A stretch of 9,966 bases of DNA from Clostridia bacterium (GTDB lineage Bacteria; Bacillota; Clostridia; Christensenellales; Borkfalkiaceae): the NCBI GenBank assembly GCA_017505675.1, contig JAFVOV010000098.1:1-9966 (forward strand), in the 5' to 3' direction. The notes under the pieces were generated by a model. The model saw nothing but the letters and a program-made list of their open reading frames with translations, was not told where the DNA came from and did not search any database. Positions 1 through 7,799 of the stretch are shown piece by piece (within the stretch, counting starts at the first letter, position 1; each line of letters begins with the position of its first letter). The position numbers and the translations under genes are program-made.

Positions 1-8
1 AATTTCAC

Positions 9-37
9 TTGACTTTAATTTTAGTATAAAATATAAT
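9..37 (+). promoter_or_regulatory. Sigma-A promoter of the AbrB/ABC exporter operon
   Basis: A -35 box TTGACT (9-14) and a perfect -10 box TATAAT (32-37) are separated by exactly 17 bp. Transcription would start near 44, inside the dyad at 38-70 and about 40 bp before the first gene. This is one of the closest matches to the housekeeping consensus in the window, so the operon is probably strong unless repressed. Confidence 0.85.
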
Positions 38-70
38 AAAAGTAAGAAAAGTTATACTTTTACTACTTTT
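38..70. promoter_or_regulatory. Large dyad at the transcription start, putative operator
   Basis: A perfect inverted repeat AAAAGT-TAT-ACTTTT lies at 47-61. Extending it outward gives 15-base arms (38-52 and 56-70) that match as reverse complements at 13 of 15 positions. It starts directly after the -10 box, covers the predicted +1 and ends one base before the ribosome binding site at 72. A protein bound here would block initiation. The first gene encodes an AbrB-fold regulator, a family that often represses its own promoter at AT-rich dyads, so autoregulation is the simplest reading. The same RNA could also form a weak AT-only hairpin beside the ribosome binding site. Confidence 0.55.
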
Positions 71-82
71 TAGGCGGTGTGT

Positions 83-289
83 ATGGAAAAGAAAAAAGAT
101 AAATACATTTTTGGTGTTTGTAAAGTTGGTGAAAAGGGGCAAATTGTAATACCTAAAGAAGCAAGAAAGGTTTTTAATATTTCGTCGGGGGATAGTTTGC
201 TTTTATTAGGTGATATTAAAAAAGGTTTAGCGCTTGTTAAAACGGAAGTTTTTGCCGCTACGCTTGAAGAAACGCTAAAGGATGACTAG
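83..289 (+). CDS. AbrB/MazE/SpoVT-family DNA-binding regulator
   Basis: This 68-residue protein is essentially one SpoVT/AbrB swapped-hairpin domain. Residues 8-50 show the family pattern: an aromatic start, then GEKGQIVIPKEARK (about 16-29), then a Gly-Asp turn before hydrophobic strands (SGDSLLLLG). Such proteins dimerise and bind AT-rich DNA as transition-state regulators or as antitoxin-like repressors. The ATG at 83 is preferred over the GTG at 77 because AGGCGG (72-77) lies 5 bases upstream of the ATG and overlaps the GTG. The gene is first in an operon, 2 bp before an ABC ATPase, and downstream of a dyad that could be its own operator. Antitoxin function is unlikely because no toxin-like gene is adjacent. 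The ligand or signal is unknown. Confidence 0.85.
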   Translation: MEKKKDKYIFGVCKVGEKGQIVIPKEARKVFNISSGDSLLLLGDIKKGLALVKTEVFAATLEETLKDD

Positions 290-291
290 TT

Positions 292-1206
292 ATGGCAGAT
301 ATTATAAAAATTGATAATTTAATAAAGAGTTACGGTCAAGTTAAAGCCGTGCAAGATTTAAGTTTTAAGGTTAAAGAAGGCGAACTATTCGCGTTTTTGG
401 GCGTAAACGGCGCGGGTAAATCTACAACCATTTCAATAATGTGCGGAACTCTTAATAAAGACGGCGGTAAAGTAATAATTGACGGTGTTGATATTGATGA
501 AAATTCTGACGATACGCGCCGCGCTATAGGCGTTGTTTTTCAAAATTCCGTTCTTGATAAAGCGCTTTCCGTTCGTGATAATTTAATTCACCGCGCATCA
601 CTTTACGGCATACACGGCAAAGAGTGTGACGAAAGAATTAACGAACTTTCCGCTGTTTTAGACTTTAAGGATTTTATAGACCGCCCCGTGCAAAAACTTT
701 CAGGCGGTCAGCGCCGTAAAGCGGATATTGCAAGAGCGCTTATTCATAAGCCTAAAATACTTATTTTAGACGAGCCCACAACCGGGCTAGACCCGCAGAC
801 GCGTACCGTAATGTGGGGTGTTATAGAAAATTTAAGAAAGACGGAAAATATGACCGTGTTTTTAACTACGCATTATATGGAAGAAGCGGCAGACGCTGAT
901 TACGTTGTTATAATTGACGGTGGTAAAATTGTAGCGGAAGGAACGCCCGTTGAACTTAAAAATAGATACACGGGTGACTATGTAACCGTTTACGGCATTG
1001 ATACTGAACAAGCAAAATTATTAAGTGAAAAATATGAAGAAGTAGTTGGCGGTGTTAGGTTTTTAGTGGAAGATACGGCGGCTGCAACGGCTTTGATTGT
1101 TTCGCATCCCGAACTATTTAAAGATTATGAAGTAACCAAAGGTAAAATGGATTCGGTGTTTTTAAGCGTAACGGGTAAAAAACTTACGGGGGATAATAAC
1201 GGATGA
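292..1206 (+). CDS. ABC transporter ATP-binding protein, DrrA/CcmA type
   Basis: This 304-residue cytoplasmic ATPase would power the permease encoded next to it. All ABC motifs are intact: Walker A GVNGAGKST (37-45), Q-loop Gln84, signature LSGGQ (136-140) followed by RRKADIARAL, Walker B ILILDEP (156-162), D-loop GLD (165-167) and switch His194 in TTHYMEEA. The spacing and the roughly 80-residue C-terminal extension fit the DrrA/multidrug and antibiotic-export subfamily (ABC-2 exporters). AAGGA (279-283) sits 8 bases before the ATG. The gene overlaps the permease start by 4 bp (ATGA), so the pair is probably translationally coupled. Substrate cannot be read from the sequence; export of a drug, lipid or peptide is inferred from the family. 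Confidence 0.95.
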   Translation: MADIIKIDNLIKSYGQVKAVQDLSFKVKEGELFAFLGVNGAGKSTTISIMCGTLNKDGGKVIIDGVDIDENSDDTRRAIGVVFQNSVLDKALSVRDNLIHRASLYGIHGKECDERINELSAVLDFKDFIDRPVQKLSGGQRRKADIARALIHKPKILILDEPTTGLDPQTRTVMWGVIENLRKTENMTVFLTTHYMEEAADADYVVIIDGGKIVAEGTPVELKNRYTGDYVTVYGIDTEQAKLLSEKYEEVVGGVRFLVEDTAAATALIVSHPELFKDYEVTKGKMDSVFLSVTGKKLTGDNNG

Positions 1207-2105
1207 AAACTTTTTTAATATCGGTTAAGCGCAACACGAAACTGTTTTTCAAAGATAAAGGCTTGTTTTTTACTTCGCTTATAACGCCACTTATTTTGTT
1301 GGTGTTATACGCAACTTTTTTATCTAACGTATATAAAAATAGTTTTCAATCGGTGTTCGGCTCTTTTAATTTACAAATAGACGAAAAGATTTTAAATGGT
1401 TTAGTCGGCGGGCAACTTATGAGTTCATTGCTTGCGGTATGTTGCGTTACGGTGTCATTTTGCTCTAATATGCTTATGGTGCAAGATAAAATATCGGGCG
1501 CTAATTCAGATATGCTTATAACGCCCGTAAAGCGCTCTACGCTTGCTTTTTCTTATTATATATCTACAACTATAAGCACGCTTATCATTTGCTTTATAGC
1601 CCTTTCAGCGTCTATGATTTACGTTGGAATAATAGGCTGGTATCTTTCATTTTTAGACGTAATATTATTGCTGTTAGACGTTATACTTTTGGTGACTTTC
1701 GGCACGGCGCTATCTTCGGTAATAAATTTCTTTTTATCTTCACAAGGGCAAATCTCGGCGGTTGGCTCTATAGTAAGTTCGTGTTACGGCTTCATTTGTG
1801 GCGCGTATATGCCACTTTACAGTTTTGGGGAAGGATTACGTAGCGTTATAATGTTTTTGCCCGGAACTTACGGCACGGCTCTACTTCGTAATCACGCGCT
1901 AGGCGGAGTTATGGAGGAATTGCTGTCTTCGGGTATGCCGGAAGCGGCAGTTACAGGGCTTAAAGATTCAATAGACTGCAACCTATATTTTTTCGGAACG
2001 AGAGTAGAAGTTTGGGTAATGTATTTGATTACTATTGCGACGATAGCGTTGCTTATAACGGCTTACGTTTTGATAAATATTTTCTGTAAGCGTAAAAAGA
2101 AATAA
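1203..2105 (+). CDS. ABC-2 type transporter permease
   Basis: This 300-residue integral membrane protein has about six hydrophobic segments, near residues 21-42, 70-93, 116-141, 150-175, 185-205 and 270-294. It starts with a short basic cytoplasmic tail and ends in KRKKK. The two-lobed layout, with a conserved-looking stretch MLITPVKRS (104-112) after the second helix and a G-x-YMPLYSFG region near 200-209, is typical of DrrB/ABC-2 permeases. It would pair as a dimer with two copies of the upstream ATPase. The start ATGA overlaps the ATPase stop. It is the last gene of the operon, and a terminator hairpin begins 15 bp after the stop codon. No signal peptide or extracellular domain is seen beyond short loops; the longest soluble loop is about 240-268. 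Confidence 0.93.
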   Translation: MKTFLISVKRNTKLFFKDKGLFFTSLITPLILLVLYATFLSNVYKNSFQSVFGSFNLQIDEKILNGLVGGQLMSSLLAVCCVTVSFCSNMLMVQDKISGANSDMLITPVKRSTLAFSYYISTTISTLIICFIALSASMIYVGIIGWYLSFLDVILLLLDVILLVTFGTALSSVINFFLSSQGQISAVGSIVSSCYGFICGAYMPLYSFGEGLRSVIMFLPGTYGTALLRNHALGGVMEELLSSGMPEAAVTGLKDSIDCNLYFFGTRVEVWVMYLITIATIALLITAYVLINIFCKRKKK

Positions 2106-2119
2106 CTAGTTAAATCAAT

Positions 2120-2150
2120 AAAACGCAACTTGAAAAACAGTTGCGTTTTT
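2120..2150 (+). terminator. Rho-independent terminator after the ABC operon
   Basis: An 11-bp perfect stem pairs AAAACGCAACT (2120-2130) with AGTTGCGTTTT (2139-2149). The 8-base loop is at 2131-2138, and the stem merges into a T run. It ends the exporter operon and separates it from the uvr operon, whose promoter starts immediately after it. Confidence 0.9.
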
Positions 2151-2151
2151 A

Positions 2152-2181
2152 TTTACAATAACGCTTAATTTGTGGTACAAT
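2152..2181 (+). promoter_or_regulatory. Promoter of the small-protein/uvrBA operon
   Basis: TTTACA (2152-2157) and TACAAT (2176-2181) are 18 bp apart. TGG directly before the -10 gives an extended -10 (TGN). Start of transcription would be near 2188, leaving a leader of about 45 bases before the first ATG. No LexA-like GAAC-N4-GTTC box is visible in 2106-2232. Confidence 0.7.
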
Positions 2182-2232
2182 TATGTATAGTTAAGCAGTT
2201 AAAAAGCCAAAATATCCGGTATAGGGTGAATT

Positions 2233-2619
2233 ATGCTGGATGAAAGAAGTCTTGCTTTACTAGATATTATAAATAACGCTTGCCCCGATTCGGGATATAA
2301 GATATTTGACGTGGGCGAACTTACCGACGGTTTATCTACTAAATACGCTATTGATATAGACGGCGTAAGGGAGTGTATTAAAAACCTTTCTTCGCACGAA
2401 TATATAAGCGTAAAGTATGAAGACGAGCGGGAAATTTGCGCTTGCCCGTTATCTAAAGGAAGGTTGGCGTTTGAAAACCGCATTGATGCGGAAATTGATA
2501 GGGCGCGCGATAAGCGCAAGTTTTTTATTTATTCGTTTTTGGGTGGCGCTATCGGTAGTTTTATCGCGTCGGCGTTATTTGCCTTGTTTCGGTTATTTTT
2601 CGGGGGCGCGCAATGTTGA
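2233..2619 (+). CDS. Small winged-helix-like protein with one C-terminal membrane helix
   Basis: I do not recognise a named family for this 128-residue protein. Residues 1-85 look like a compact mixed alpha/beta domain with a winged-helix flavour: a helix (4-15), a helix-turn region around 28-54 ending in IKNLSSHEYI, then a two-strand wing-like stretch (57-75) with a KGR turn. Residues 97-123 form a single strongly hydrophobic helix after a basic DKRK, predicting a cytoplasmic N-terminus anchored by its tail. The next gene encodes a clear paralogue: IKNLSSHEY matches VKDLSSDGY, and both have Y-x-D-x-R then C-x-L-x-x-KG. AGGGTG (2223-2228) sits 4 bases before the ATG. It is first in the uvrBA operon. 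Whether the domain binds DNA or only protein is unknown. Confidence 0.75.
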   Translation: MLDERSLALLDIINNACPDSGYKIFDVGELTDGLSTKYAIDIDGVRECIKNLSSHEYISVKYEDEREICACPLSKGRLAFENRIDAEIDRARDKRKFFIYSFLGGAIGSFIASALFALFRLFFGGAQC

Positions 2620-2966
2620 CGAAAACGGAAAGTAAAGTTATGAAAGTTTTATGCGGTGAAAGCAAAGATAAGCGCTCTTATCTAATTAGCCCTATAGACC
2701 TTTTGAAGATGTCTGGCGTAGACGCGCTTACTTTAACTGAACTTGATAAAATAGTGAAAGATTTAAGTTCGGACGGATATTTTGACCTTATTTATTCCGA
2801 TAGGCGCGGTGAGTTGGTTTATTGCGTATCACTTACGCAAAAGGGTAAAGGATATTTAAGAAGCACTAAACTTGTTAAAAGAAATTTAATTTTCCGATTC
2901 GTGTTGACGATAGGGTTTGCAATTTTAAGTTTTGTGGTCGGGTTAATTTTAAAAGCGTTATTTTAA
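2613..2966 (+). CDS. Second winged-helix-like protein with one C-terminal membrane helix
   Basis: This 117-residue protein is a paralogue of the preceding gene product and has the same build. Residues 1-88 form a winged-helix-like domain (helix 3-14; LLKMSGV and LTELDKIVKDLSSDGYF at 30-57; strands 58-75; KGKGYL turn). One membrane helix follows at about 93-116, introduced by KLVKR, so the N-terminus should be cytoplasmic. The start codon lies 7 bp inside the upstream gene (ATG 2613, upstream TGA 2617-2619), with only a loose G-rich run in front, which points to translational coupling. uvrB begins 7 bp after its stop. The tandem pair may form a heterodimer; this is inference from paralogy and coupling. 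No function is assigned. Confidence 0.75.
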   Translation: MLTKTESKVMKVLCGESKDKRSYLISPIDLLKMSGVDALTLTELDKIVKDLSSDGYFDLIYSDRRGELVYCVSLTQKGKGYLRSTKLVKRNLIFRFVLTIGFAILSFVVGLILKALF

Positions 2967-2973
2967 GGATATT

Positions 2974-4935
2974 ATGGAACAAAAAAACTTTAAACTTCAT
3001 TCTTCTTATTCGCCTACGGGTGACCAACCGCAGGCAATAGAAAAACTTACCGAAGGCTTGCGTGACGGTTTGCGTACACAAGTCCTTTTGGGCGTTACGG
3101 GAAGTGGTAAAACTTTTACTATGGCAAACGTGATTAAAAATTTAAACCGCCCTGCTTTAGTAATTGCGCACAACAAAACTCTTGCCGCGCAACTTTGTAA
3201 CGAGTTCCGTGAATTTTTCCCTGAAAACAGGGTGGAGTTTTTCGTTTCGTATTACGATTATTATCAACCCGAAGCCTATATACCAACTACTGACACTTAC
3301 ATAGAAAAAGACTTGGCTATTAACGACGAAATTGATAAGTTGCGCCACTCTGCAACCTGTTCGCTTTCCGAACGCAGCGATACTATCGTTGTCGCGTCCG
3401 TTTCGTGTATATACGGTTTAGGCGCGCCTGAAGAATATTATCGCTTGGCGCTCTCACTTCGCCCAGATGACGAGATTAGTCGTGACGAACTTATGCGCCG
3501 TTTGGTGGCTATACAGTATACTAGAAAGGACGTAGACTTTTCCCGTTCGTCGTTTAGGGTAAGGGGCGATATTGTTGATATTTTCCCGTCGTCTAATACG
3601 GAAATTTTAATCCGCGTGGAGTTTTTTGGCGAGACGATAGATAGAATTTGCGAAGTGGAATTTATTTCTGGCAAGGTTATATCTGAATTAAAGCACGCGG
3701 TAATTTTCCCTGCAAGCCACTATGCCGTAGCGCAAGAAAAGTTAAACCTTGCAGTTGCCGCCATAGAGCGCGACCGTGACGACGAAGTGAAATTTTTTCA
3801 AGATAACGGTAATCTTATTGAAGCGCAACGCTTAAAACAGCGCACCGATTACGATATTGAAATGATTAAAGAAATTGGGTTTTGTAAGGGCATAGAAAAT
3901 TATAGCAGATATTTTGACGGCAGAGATATAGGCGAGCCACCGTTTACGCTACTTGATTATTTCCCTAAAGATTTTATAGTGTTTATTGATGAATCGCACA
4001 TGACTATTCCGCAAATCGGCGCAATGTATAACGGTGACCGTTCAAGAAAAACTAACCTTGTTCAATACGGCTTTAGGTTAAAATCGGCGTTTGATAATAG
4101 ACCGCTTACTTTCGGTGAGTTTGACAGTAGGGTTGGGCAAATGGTTTGCGTTTCAGCAACCCCCGCGCCGTATGAATTAGGGCAGGCTGGGCAAGTTGTT
4201 GAACAACTTATCCGTCCAACGGGTTTAATTGACCCGGAAATTACGGTTAAGCCCACTAAAAATCAAATTGACGACCTTTTAATAGAGATAAATAAAGTTA
4301 CCGCAGATAAAGGTAGGGTGCTTATAACCACGCTCACTAAAAAGATGGCGGAAAGCCTTACTGAATATCTTAAAGAAAGCGGTGTTCGCGTTAGGTATAT
4401 GCACAGCGATATTGACACTATGGAGCGTATAGAGATAGTTTCCGCGCTCCGTAGCGGTGAGTTTGACGTGCTTTGCGGTATTAACCTTTTAAGAGAAGGG
4501 TTAGACCTTCCTGAAGTAAAGTTGGTTGCTATTTTAGACGCTGATAAAGAAGGCTTTTTGCGTAGCGAAACTTCGCTTATTCAAACCATAGGTAGGGCGG
4601 CGCGTAACGCTGAAGGTAGGGTTATTATGTATGCGGACGTTATTACCGGCAGTATGAAACGCGCAATAGACGAAACTAACCGTCGCCGTAAAATTCAAGA
4701 CGAATATAATAAGGCTAACGGAATAATTCCTAAAACTATCGTTAAAGATATAGTGAACACGCTTGAAATTACTAAAAAGGCAGATAAGGTTAAAGACGTT
4801 AAAAAACAAGATATACCTGAAGAAATTGAAAAACTTAAAGCGCTTATGAAAATAGCGTCTGCAAATTTGGATTTTGAGCGCTGTATCGAAATACGCGATA
4901 CTATAGCAAAACTTAAAATGAAGATGAGAAAGTAG
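2974..4935 (+). CDS. uvrB: Excinuclease ABC subunit UvrB
   Basis: UvrB is the damage-verifying helicase-like subunit of nucleotide excision repair. It is loaded on DNA by UvrA and later recruits UvrC. The 653 residues match the usual family length. Seen: Walker A GVTGSGKT (40-47), the damage-probing beta-hairpin with Tyr93, Tyr94, Tyr96 and Tyr97 (YYDYYQPEAYIP, 93-104), Walker B DESH (339-342), a complete second RecA-like domain with helicase motif VI near 536-545 (QTIGRAARN), and the C-terminal UVR motif (about 614-650) that contacts UvrA and UvrC. AAGGAT (2965-2970) overlaps the stop of the upstream gene and lies 3 bases before the ATG. The gene is followed after 13 bp by uvrA, the usual order in Firmicutes. 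Confidence 0.98.
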   Translation: MEQKNFKLHSSYSPTGDQPQAIEKLTEGLRDGLRTQVLLGVTGSGKTFTMANVIKNLNRPALVIAHNKTLAAQLCNEFREFFPENRVEFFVSYYDYYQPEAYIPTTDTYIEKDLAINDEIDKLRHSATCSLSERSDTIVVASVSCIYGLGAPEEYYRLALSLRPDDEISRDELMRRLVAIQYTRKDVDFSRSSFRVRGDIVDIFPSSNTEILIRVEFFGETIDRICEVEFISGKVISELKHAVIFPASHYAVAQEKLNLAVAAIERDRDDEVKFFQDNGNLIEAQRLKQRTDYDIEMIKEIGFCKGIENYSRYFDGRDIGEPPFTLLDYFPKDFIVFIDESHMTIPQIGAMYNGDRSRKTNLVQYGFRLKSAFDNRPLTFGEFDSRVGQMVCVSATPAPYELGQAGQVVEQLIRPTGLIDPEITVKPTKNQIDDLLIEINKVTADKGRVLITTLTKKMAESLTEYLKESGVRVRYMHSDIDTMERIEIVSALRSGEFDVLCGINLLREGLDLPEVKLVAILDADKEGFLRSETSLIQTIGRAARNAEGRVIMYADVITGSMKRAIDETNRRRKIQDEYNKANGIIPKTIVKDIVNTLEITKKADKVKDVKKQDIPEEIEKLKALMKIASANLDFERCIEIRDTIAKLKMKMRK

Positions 4936-4938
4936 ATT

Positions 4939-4959
4939 ATGGACTATTTTGAAAATTAA
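4939..4959 (+). other. Seven-codon frame (MDYFEN, stop) overlapping the uvrA start
   Basis: An ATG at 4939, where a normal uvrA start would be expected, opens a frame that ends at TAA 4957-4959. It overlaps the first codons of the uvrA frame. Removing one base (G4951) would join it to uvrA and give MDYF-KIKGAKENN, a typical UvrA beginning. It may be a recent one-base indel, a sequencing error or a small leader that tunes uvrA initiation. The sequence alone does not choose between these. Confidence 0.35.
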
Positions 4960-7759
4960 AGGTGCAAAAGAAAACAACTTAAAAAATATTGACGTTACTA
5001 TTCCGCGCGATAAACTCGTCGTGTTTACCGGACTTTCTGGTAGTGGAAAAAGTACGCTTGCGTTTGAAACCATTTACGCTGAAGGGCAGAGAAGATACGT
5101 TGAAAGTTTGTCAAGTTACGCGCGTATGTTTTTAGGGCAAATGGAAAAACCGGACGTTGAGTCTATTGAAGGCTTATCGCCCGCTATTTCTATTGACCAA
5201 AAAACGACGTCGCACAACCCGCGTTCTACCGTAGGCACGGTAACGGAAATTTACGACTATTTAAGGCTTTTATTTGCAAGGGTTGGCGTACCGCATTGCC
5301 CAAAGTGCGGTAGGGAAATTTCCCGCCAAACGGTAGACCAAATAGCAGATAAAGTAATGGCGTTACCAGAAGGAACTAAAATACTTGTAAACGCCCCCGT
5401 AGTGCGCGGTAAAAAGGGTGAATATACTAAAAATTTTGAAGCGTATAAAAAGAGCGGTTTTGCGCGCGTACAAGTTGACGGCGCAATTTATTCGCTTGAC
5501 GAAGAAATTAAACTTGATAAGAATAAAAAGCACGAAATAAGCGTGGTTATTGACCGTTTGGTTGTGAAAGACGGCATTGAAAAAAGACTTTCCGATAGCC
5601 TAGAAACGGCAATTAAACTTGCAGACGGTTTAGTTTTGATTGAAGAAGTAGACGGTAAAAGCACGCTTTACTCTACAAAATATTCTTGCCCTGATTGCGG
5701 TATAAGCATTGAAGAAATAGAGCCTAGATTGTTTTCGTTTAACAACCCTTACGGCGCGTGTCCTGAATGCGCAGGGCTTGGGTTTAGAAATGAAATTGAC
5801 GAGAAATTAGTCGTTCGTGACCCGAATAAATCACTCCGTCAAGGCGCTATGACTATAACGGGGTGGAATTTAGATAACGGCAAGATGGCTAATCTTTATT
5901 TTGATGCGCTTTCAAAGCATTACGGGTTTAGCCTTGACGTTCCCGTTAAAGATTTACCAGAGCATATTTATAAAATGATGCTTTACGGCAACAACGGTGA
6001 AAAGATTAAAATAGAATATCAAACGCGCACAATGAGCGGTAGTTACGAAGCGTCTTGGGAAGGCATTATACCAAACCTTGAAAGAAGATATAGGGAAACT
6101 TCAAGCGATTACACTAAAAGCGAAATTGAACGCTATATGACGGTATGCCCTTGTAACACCTGTCACGGTAAAAGGCTTAAAAAAGAAGCGCTTGCAGTTA
6201 CAGTCGGCGGAAAAAATATTGCGGAAATTACCGATATGGCGGCGGGTGAACTTTATAACTTTATTGACAGATTGAAGTTCGGTGTAACTGATTCGCTTAT
6301 TTCCGCGCCGATAATAAAAGAGATAAAAGCAAGGCTTAATTTTTTAATTGACGTAGGGCTTAACTATTTAACGCTGTCAAGAAGCGCGTCCACTCTATCG
6401 GGTGGCGAAGCGCAACGTATTAGGCTTGCAACTCAAATCGGTAGCGGGCTTACGGGGGTGTTGTATATCCTTGACGAGCCTAGTATCGGGCTTCACCAAA
6501 GAGATAATGAAAAACTTATCGGAACGCTTAAAAAACTTCGCGATTTAGGCAATACGCTAATAGTTGTTGAACACGACGAAGACACTATGCGCACGGCTGA
6601 TTATATAGTCGATATCGGTCCTAAAGCAGGCGTTCACGGCGGTGAAGTGGTTGCGGTAGGTACTGTAGAAGATATTATAAATGAGCCACGCTCTATAACG
6701 GGCGATTATTTAGCAGGGCGCAGAAAAATTGAAATACCTAAAGAAAGAAAACTTCCCGACGGCAGATTTTTAACGGTTGTAGGTGCAAAACAAAACAACT
6801 TAAAAAATATAGACGTGTCCTTCCCCGTAGGTTTGATAACTGCGGTAACGGGCGTTTCGGGTAGTGGTAAAAGTTCTTTGGTAAATGAAATACTTTATCC
6901 CGCTCTTGCTACGAAATTAAACAACGCTAAAGCCAGAGAAGGCGCTTGCGAACGCATAGACGGAATTGAATATTTTGATAAAGTTATCGCTATTGACCAG
7001 TCGCCTATAGGAAGAACGCCAAGAAGCAACCCTGCAACTTATACGGGCGTGTTCTCAACTATTAGGGAATTATTTGCATCTACCCCAGATGCTAAAGAAC
7101 GCGGTTATAAATCTGGCAGATTTTCTTTCAACGTTGCAGGCGGTAGATGTGAAAATTGCGAAGGCGACGGAATGATTAAAATTGAAATGCACTTTTTACC
7201 CGATATGTACGTTCCGTGCGAAGTTTGTAAAGGTCAGCGCTATAATAGGGAAACTTTACAGGTTAAGTATAAAGATAAAAATATTAGTGACGTTCTAAAT
7301 ATGACCGTTGACGAAGCGTGTGAGTTCTTTAAACCGATTTCTTCAATTTATAATAAAATAAAAACTTTGCAAGACGTAGGTTTAGGCTATATTAAACTTG
7401 GGCAAAGTTCAACTACTTTGTCTGGCGGTGAGGCGCAAAGGGTAAAACTTGCAACCGAACTTTCTAAACGCGCAACAGGCAAAACCTTGTATATTTTAGA
7501 CGAGCCTACAACGGGACTTCATAGTTATGACGTTGATAAACTTTGTACCGTTTTACAACGCTTGCAAGAAGCAGGAAATACCGTTATTATTATTGAACAT
7601 AATCTTGACGTAATAAAACTTGCAGATTATATAGTTGATTTAGGTCCTGAAGGCGGTAACGGGGGTGGTGAAGTGGTCGCAAAAGGCTCTCCCGAAGAAG
7701 TCGCAAAATGCGAAAATAGCCACACAGGCAAATTCTTAAAGAAAATATTAAACGTATAA
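4949..7759 (+). CDS. uvrA: Excinuclease ABC subunit UvrA
   Basis: UvrA is the dimeric ABC-type ATPase that finds DNA lesions and delivers UvrB. The 936 residues match the usual length of about 940. Both nucleotide-binding halves are complete: Walker A GLSGSGKST (28-36) and GVSGSGKSS (635-643), signatures LSGGE (483-487 and 824-828), Walker B Asp509-Glu510 and Asp851-Glu852. Zinc-module cysteines are present: CPKC (117-120), CPDC (247-250) with CPEC (271-274), CPCNTC (400-405), and CENC (734-737) with CEVC (757-760). The frame has no ATG near the correct N-terminus. TTG at 4949 is the best start, with only a weak GGA at 4941-4943 before it, so initiation may depend on coupling to uvrB (gap 13 bp). 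The nearby ATG at 4939 is in another frame. A terminator follows immediately. Confidence 0.97.
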   Translation: MKIKGAKENNLKNIDVTIPRDKLVVFTGLSGSGKSTLAFETIYAEGQRRYVESLSSYARMFLGQMEKPDVESIEGLSPAISIDQKTTSHNPRSTVGTVTEIYDYLRLLFARVGVPHCPKCGREISRQTVDQIADKVMALPEGTKILVNAPVVRGKKGEYTKNFEAYKKSGFARVQVDGAIYSLDEEIKLDKNKKHEISVVIDRLVVKDGIEKRLSDSLETAIKLADGLVLIEEVDGKSTLYSTKYSCPDCGISIEEIEPRLFSFNNPYGACPECAGLGFRNEIDEKLVVRDPNKSLRQGAMTITGWNLDNGKMANLYFDALSKHYGFSLDVPVKDLPEHIYKMMLYGNNGEKIKIEYQTRTMSGSYEASWEGIIPNLERRYRETSSDYTKSEIERYMTVCPCNTCHGKRLKKEALAVTVGGKNIAEITDMAAGELYNFIDRLKFGVTDSLISAPIIKEIKARLNFLIDVGLNYLTLSRSASTLSGGEAQRIRLATQIGSGLTGVLYILDEPSIGLHQRDNEKLIGTLKKLRDLGNTLIVVEHDEDTMRTADYIVDIGPKAGVHGGEVVAVGTVEDIINEPRSITGDYLAGRRKIEIPKERKLPDGRFLTVVGAKQNNLKNIDVSFPVGLITAVTGVSGSGKSSLVNEILYPALATKLNNAKAREGACERIDGIEYFDKVIAIDQSPIGRTPRSNPATYTGVFSTIRELFASTPDAKERGYKSGRFSFNVAGGRCENCEGDGMIKIEMHFLPDMYVPCEVCKGQRYNRETLQVKYKDKNISDVLNMTVDEACEFFKPISSIYNKIKTLQDVGLGYIKLGQSSTTLSGGEAQRVKLATELSKRATGKTLYILDEPTTGLHSYDVDKLCTVLQRLQEAGNTVIIIEHNLDVIKLADYIVDLGPEGGNGGGEVVAKGSPEEVAKCENSHTGKFLKKILNV

Positions 7760-7762
7760 CTT

Positions 7763-7799
7763 AAAAAACGAACGGATAAAAAATCCGTTCGTTTTTTTT
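7763..7799. terminator. Strong terminator after uvrA, probably bidirectional
   Basis: A 15-bp perfect stem pairs 7763-7777 (core ACGAACGGAT) with 7783-7797 (core ATCCGTTCGT), around an A5 loop. It is followed by Ts on the plus strand and preceded by As, so it can work in both directions. It serves uvrA from the left and the convergent regulator gene from the right; that gene's stop codon (7798-7800) overlaps the T run. Confidence 0.92.

Noticed and set aside
77..82. GTG start for the AbrB-type gene
   Set aside because: The GTG overlaps the AGGCGG ribosome binding site, whereas ATG 83 is at proper spacing from it.
83..289. AbrB-type protein as a MazE-like antitoxin
   Set aside because: The next gene is an ABC ATPase, and no MazF- or PIN-like toxin is nearby.
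4534..5073. Long minus-strand open frame across the uvrB/uvrA junction
   Set aside because: It lies antisense to well-supported uvrB and uvrA coding sequence and has no recognisable protein features. It is a shadow frame.
7763..7799. GAAC...GTTC pair as a possible LexA site
   Set aside because: The two halves are the arms of the terminator stem and too far apart for a SOS box.
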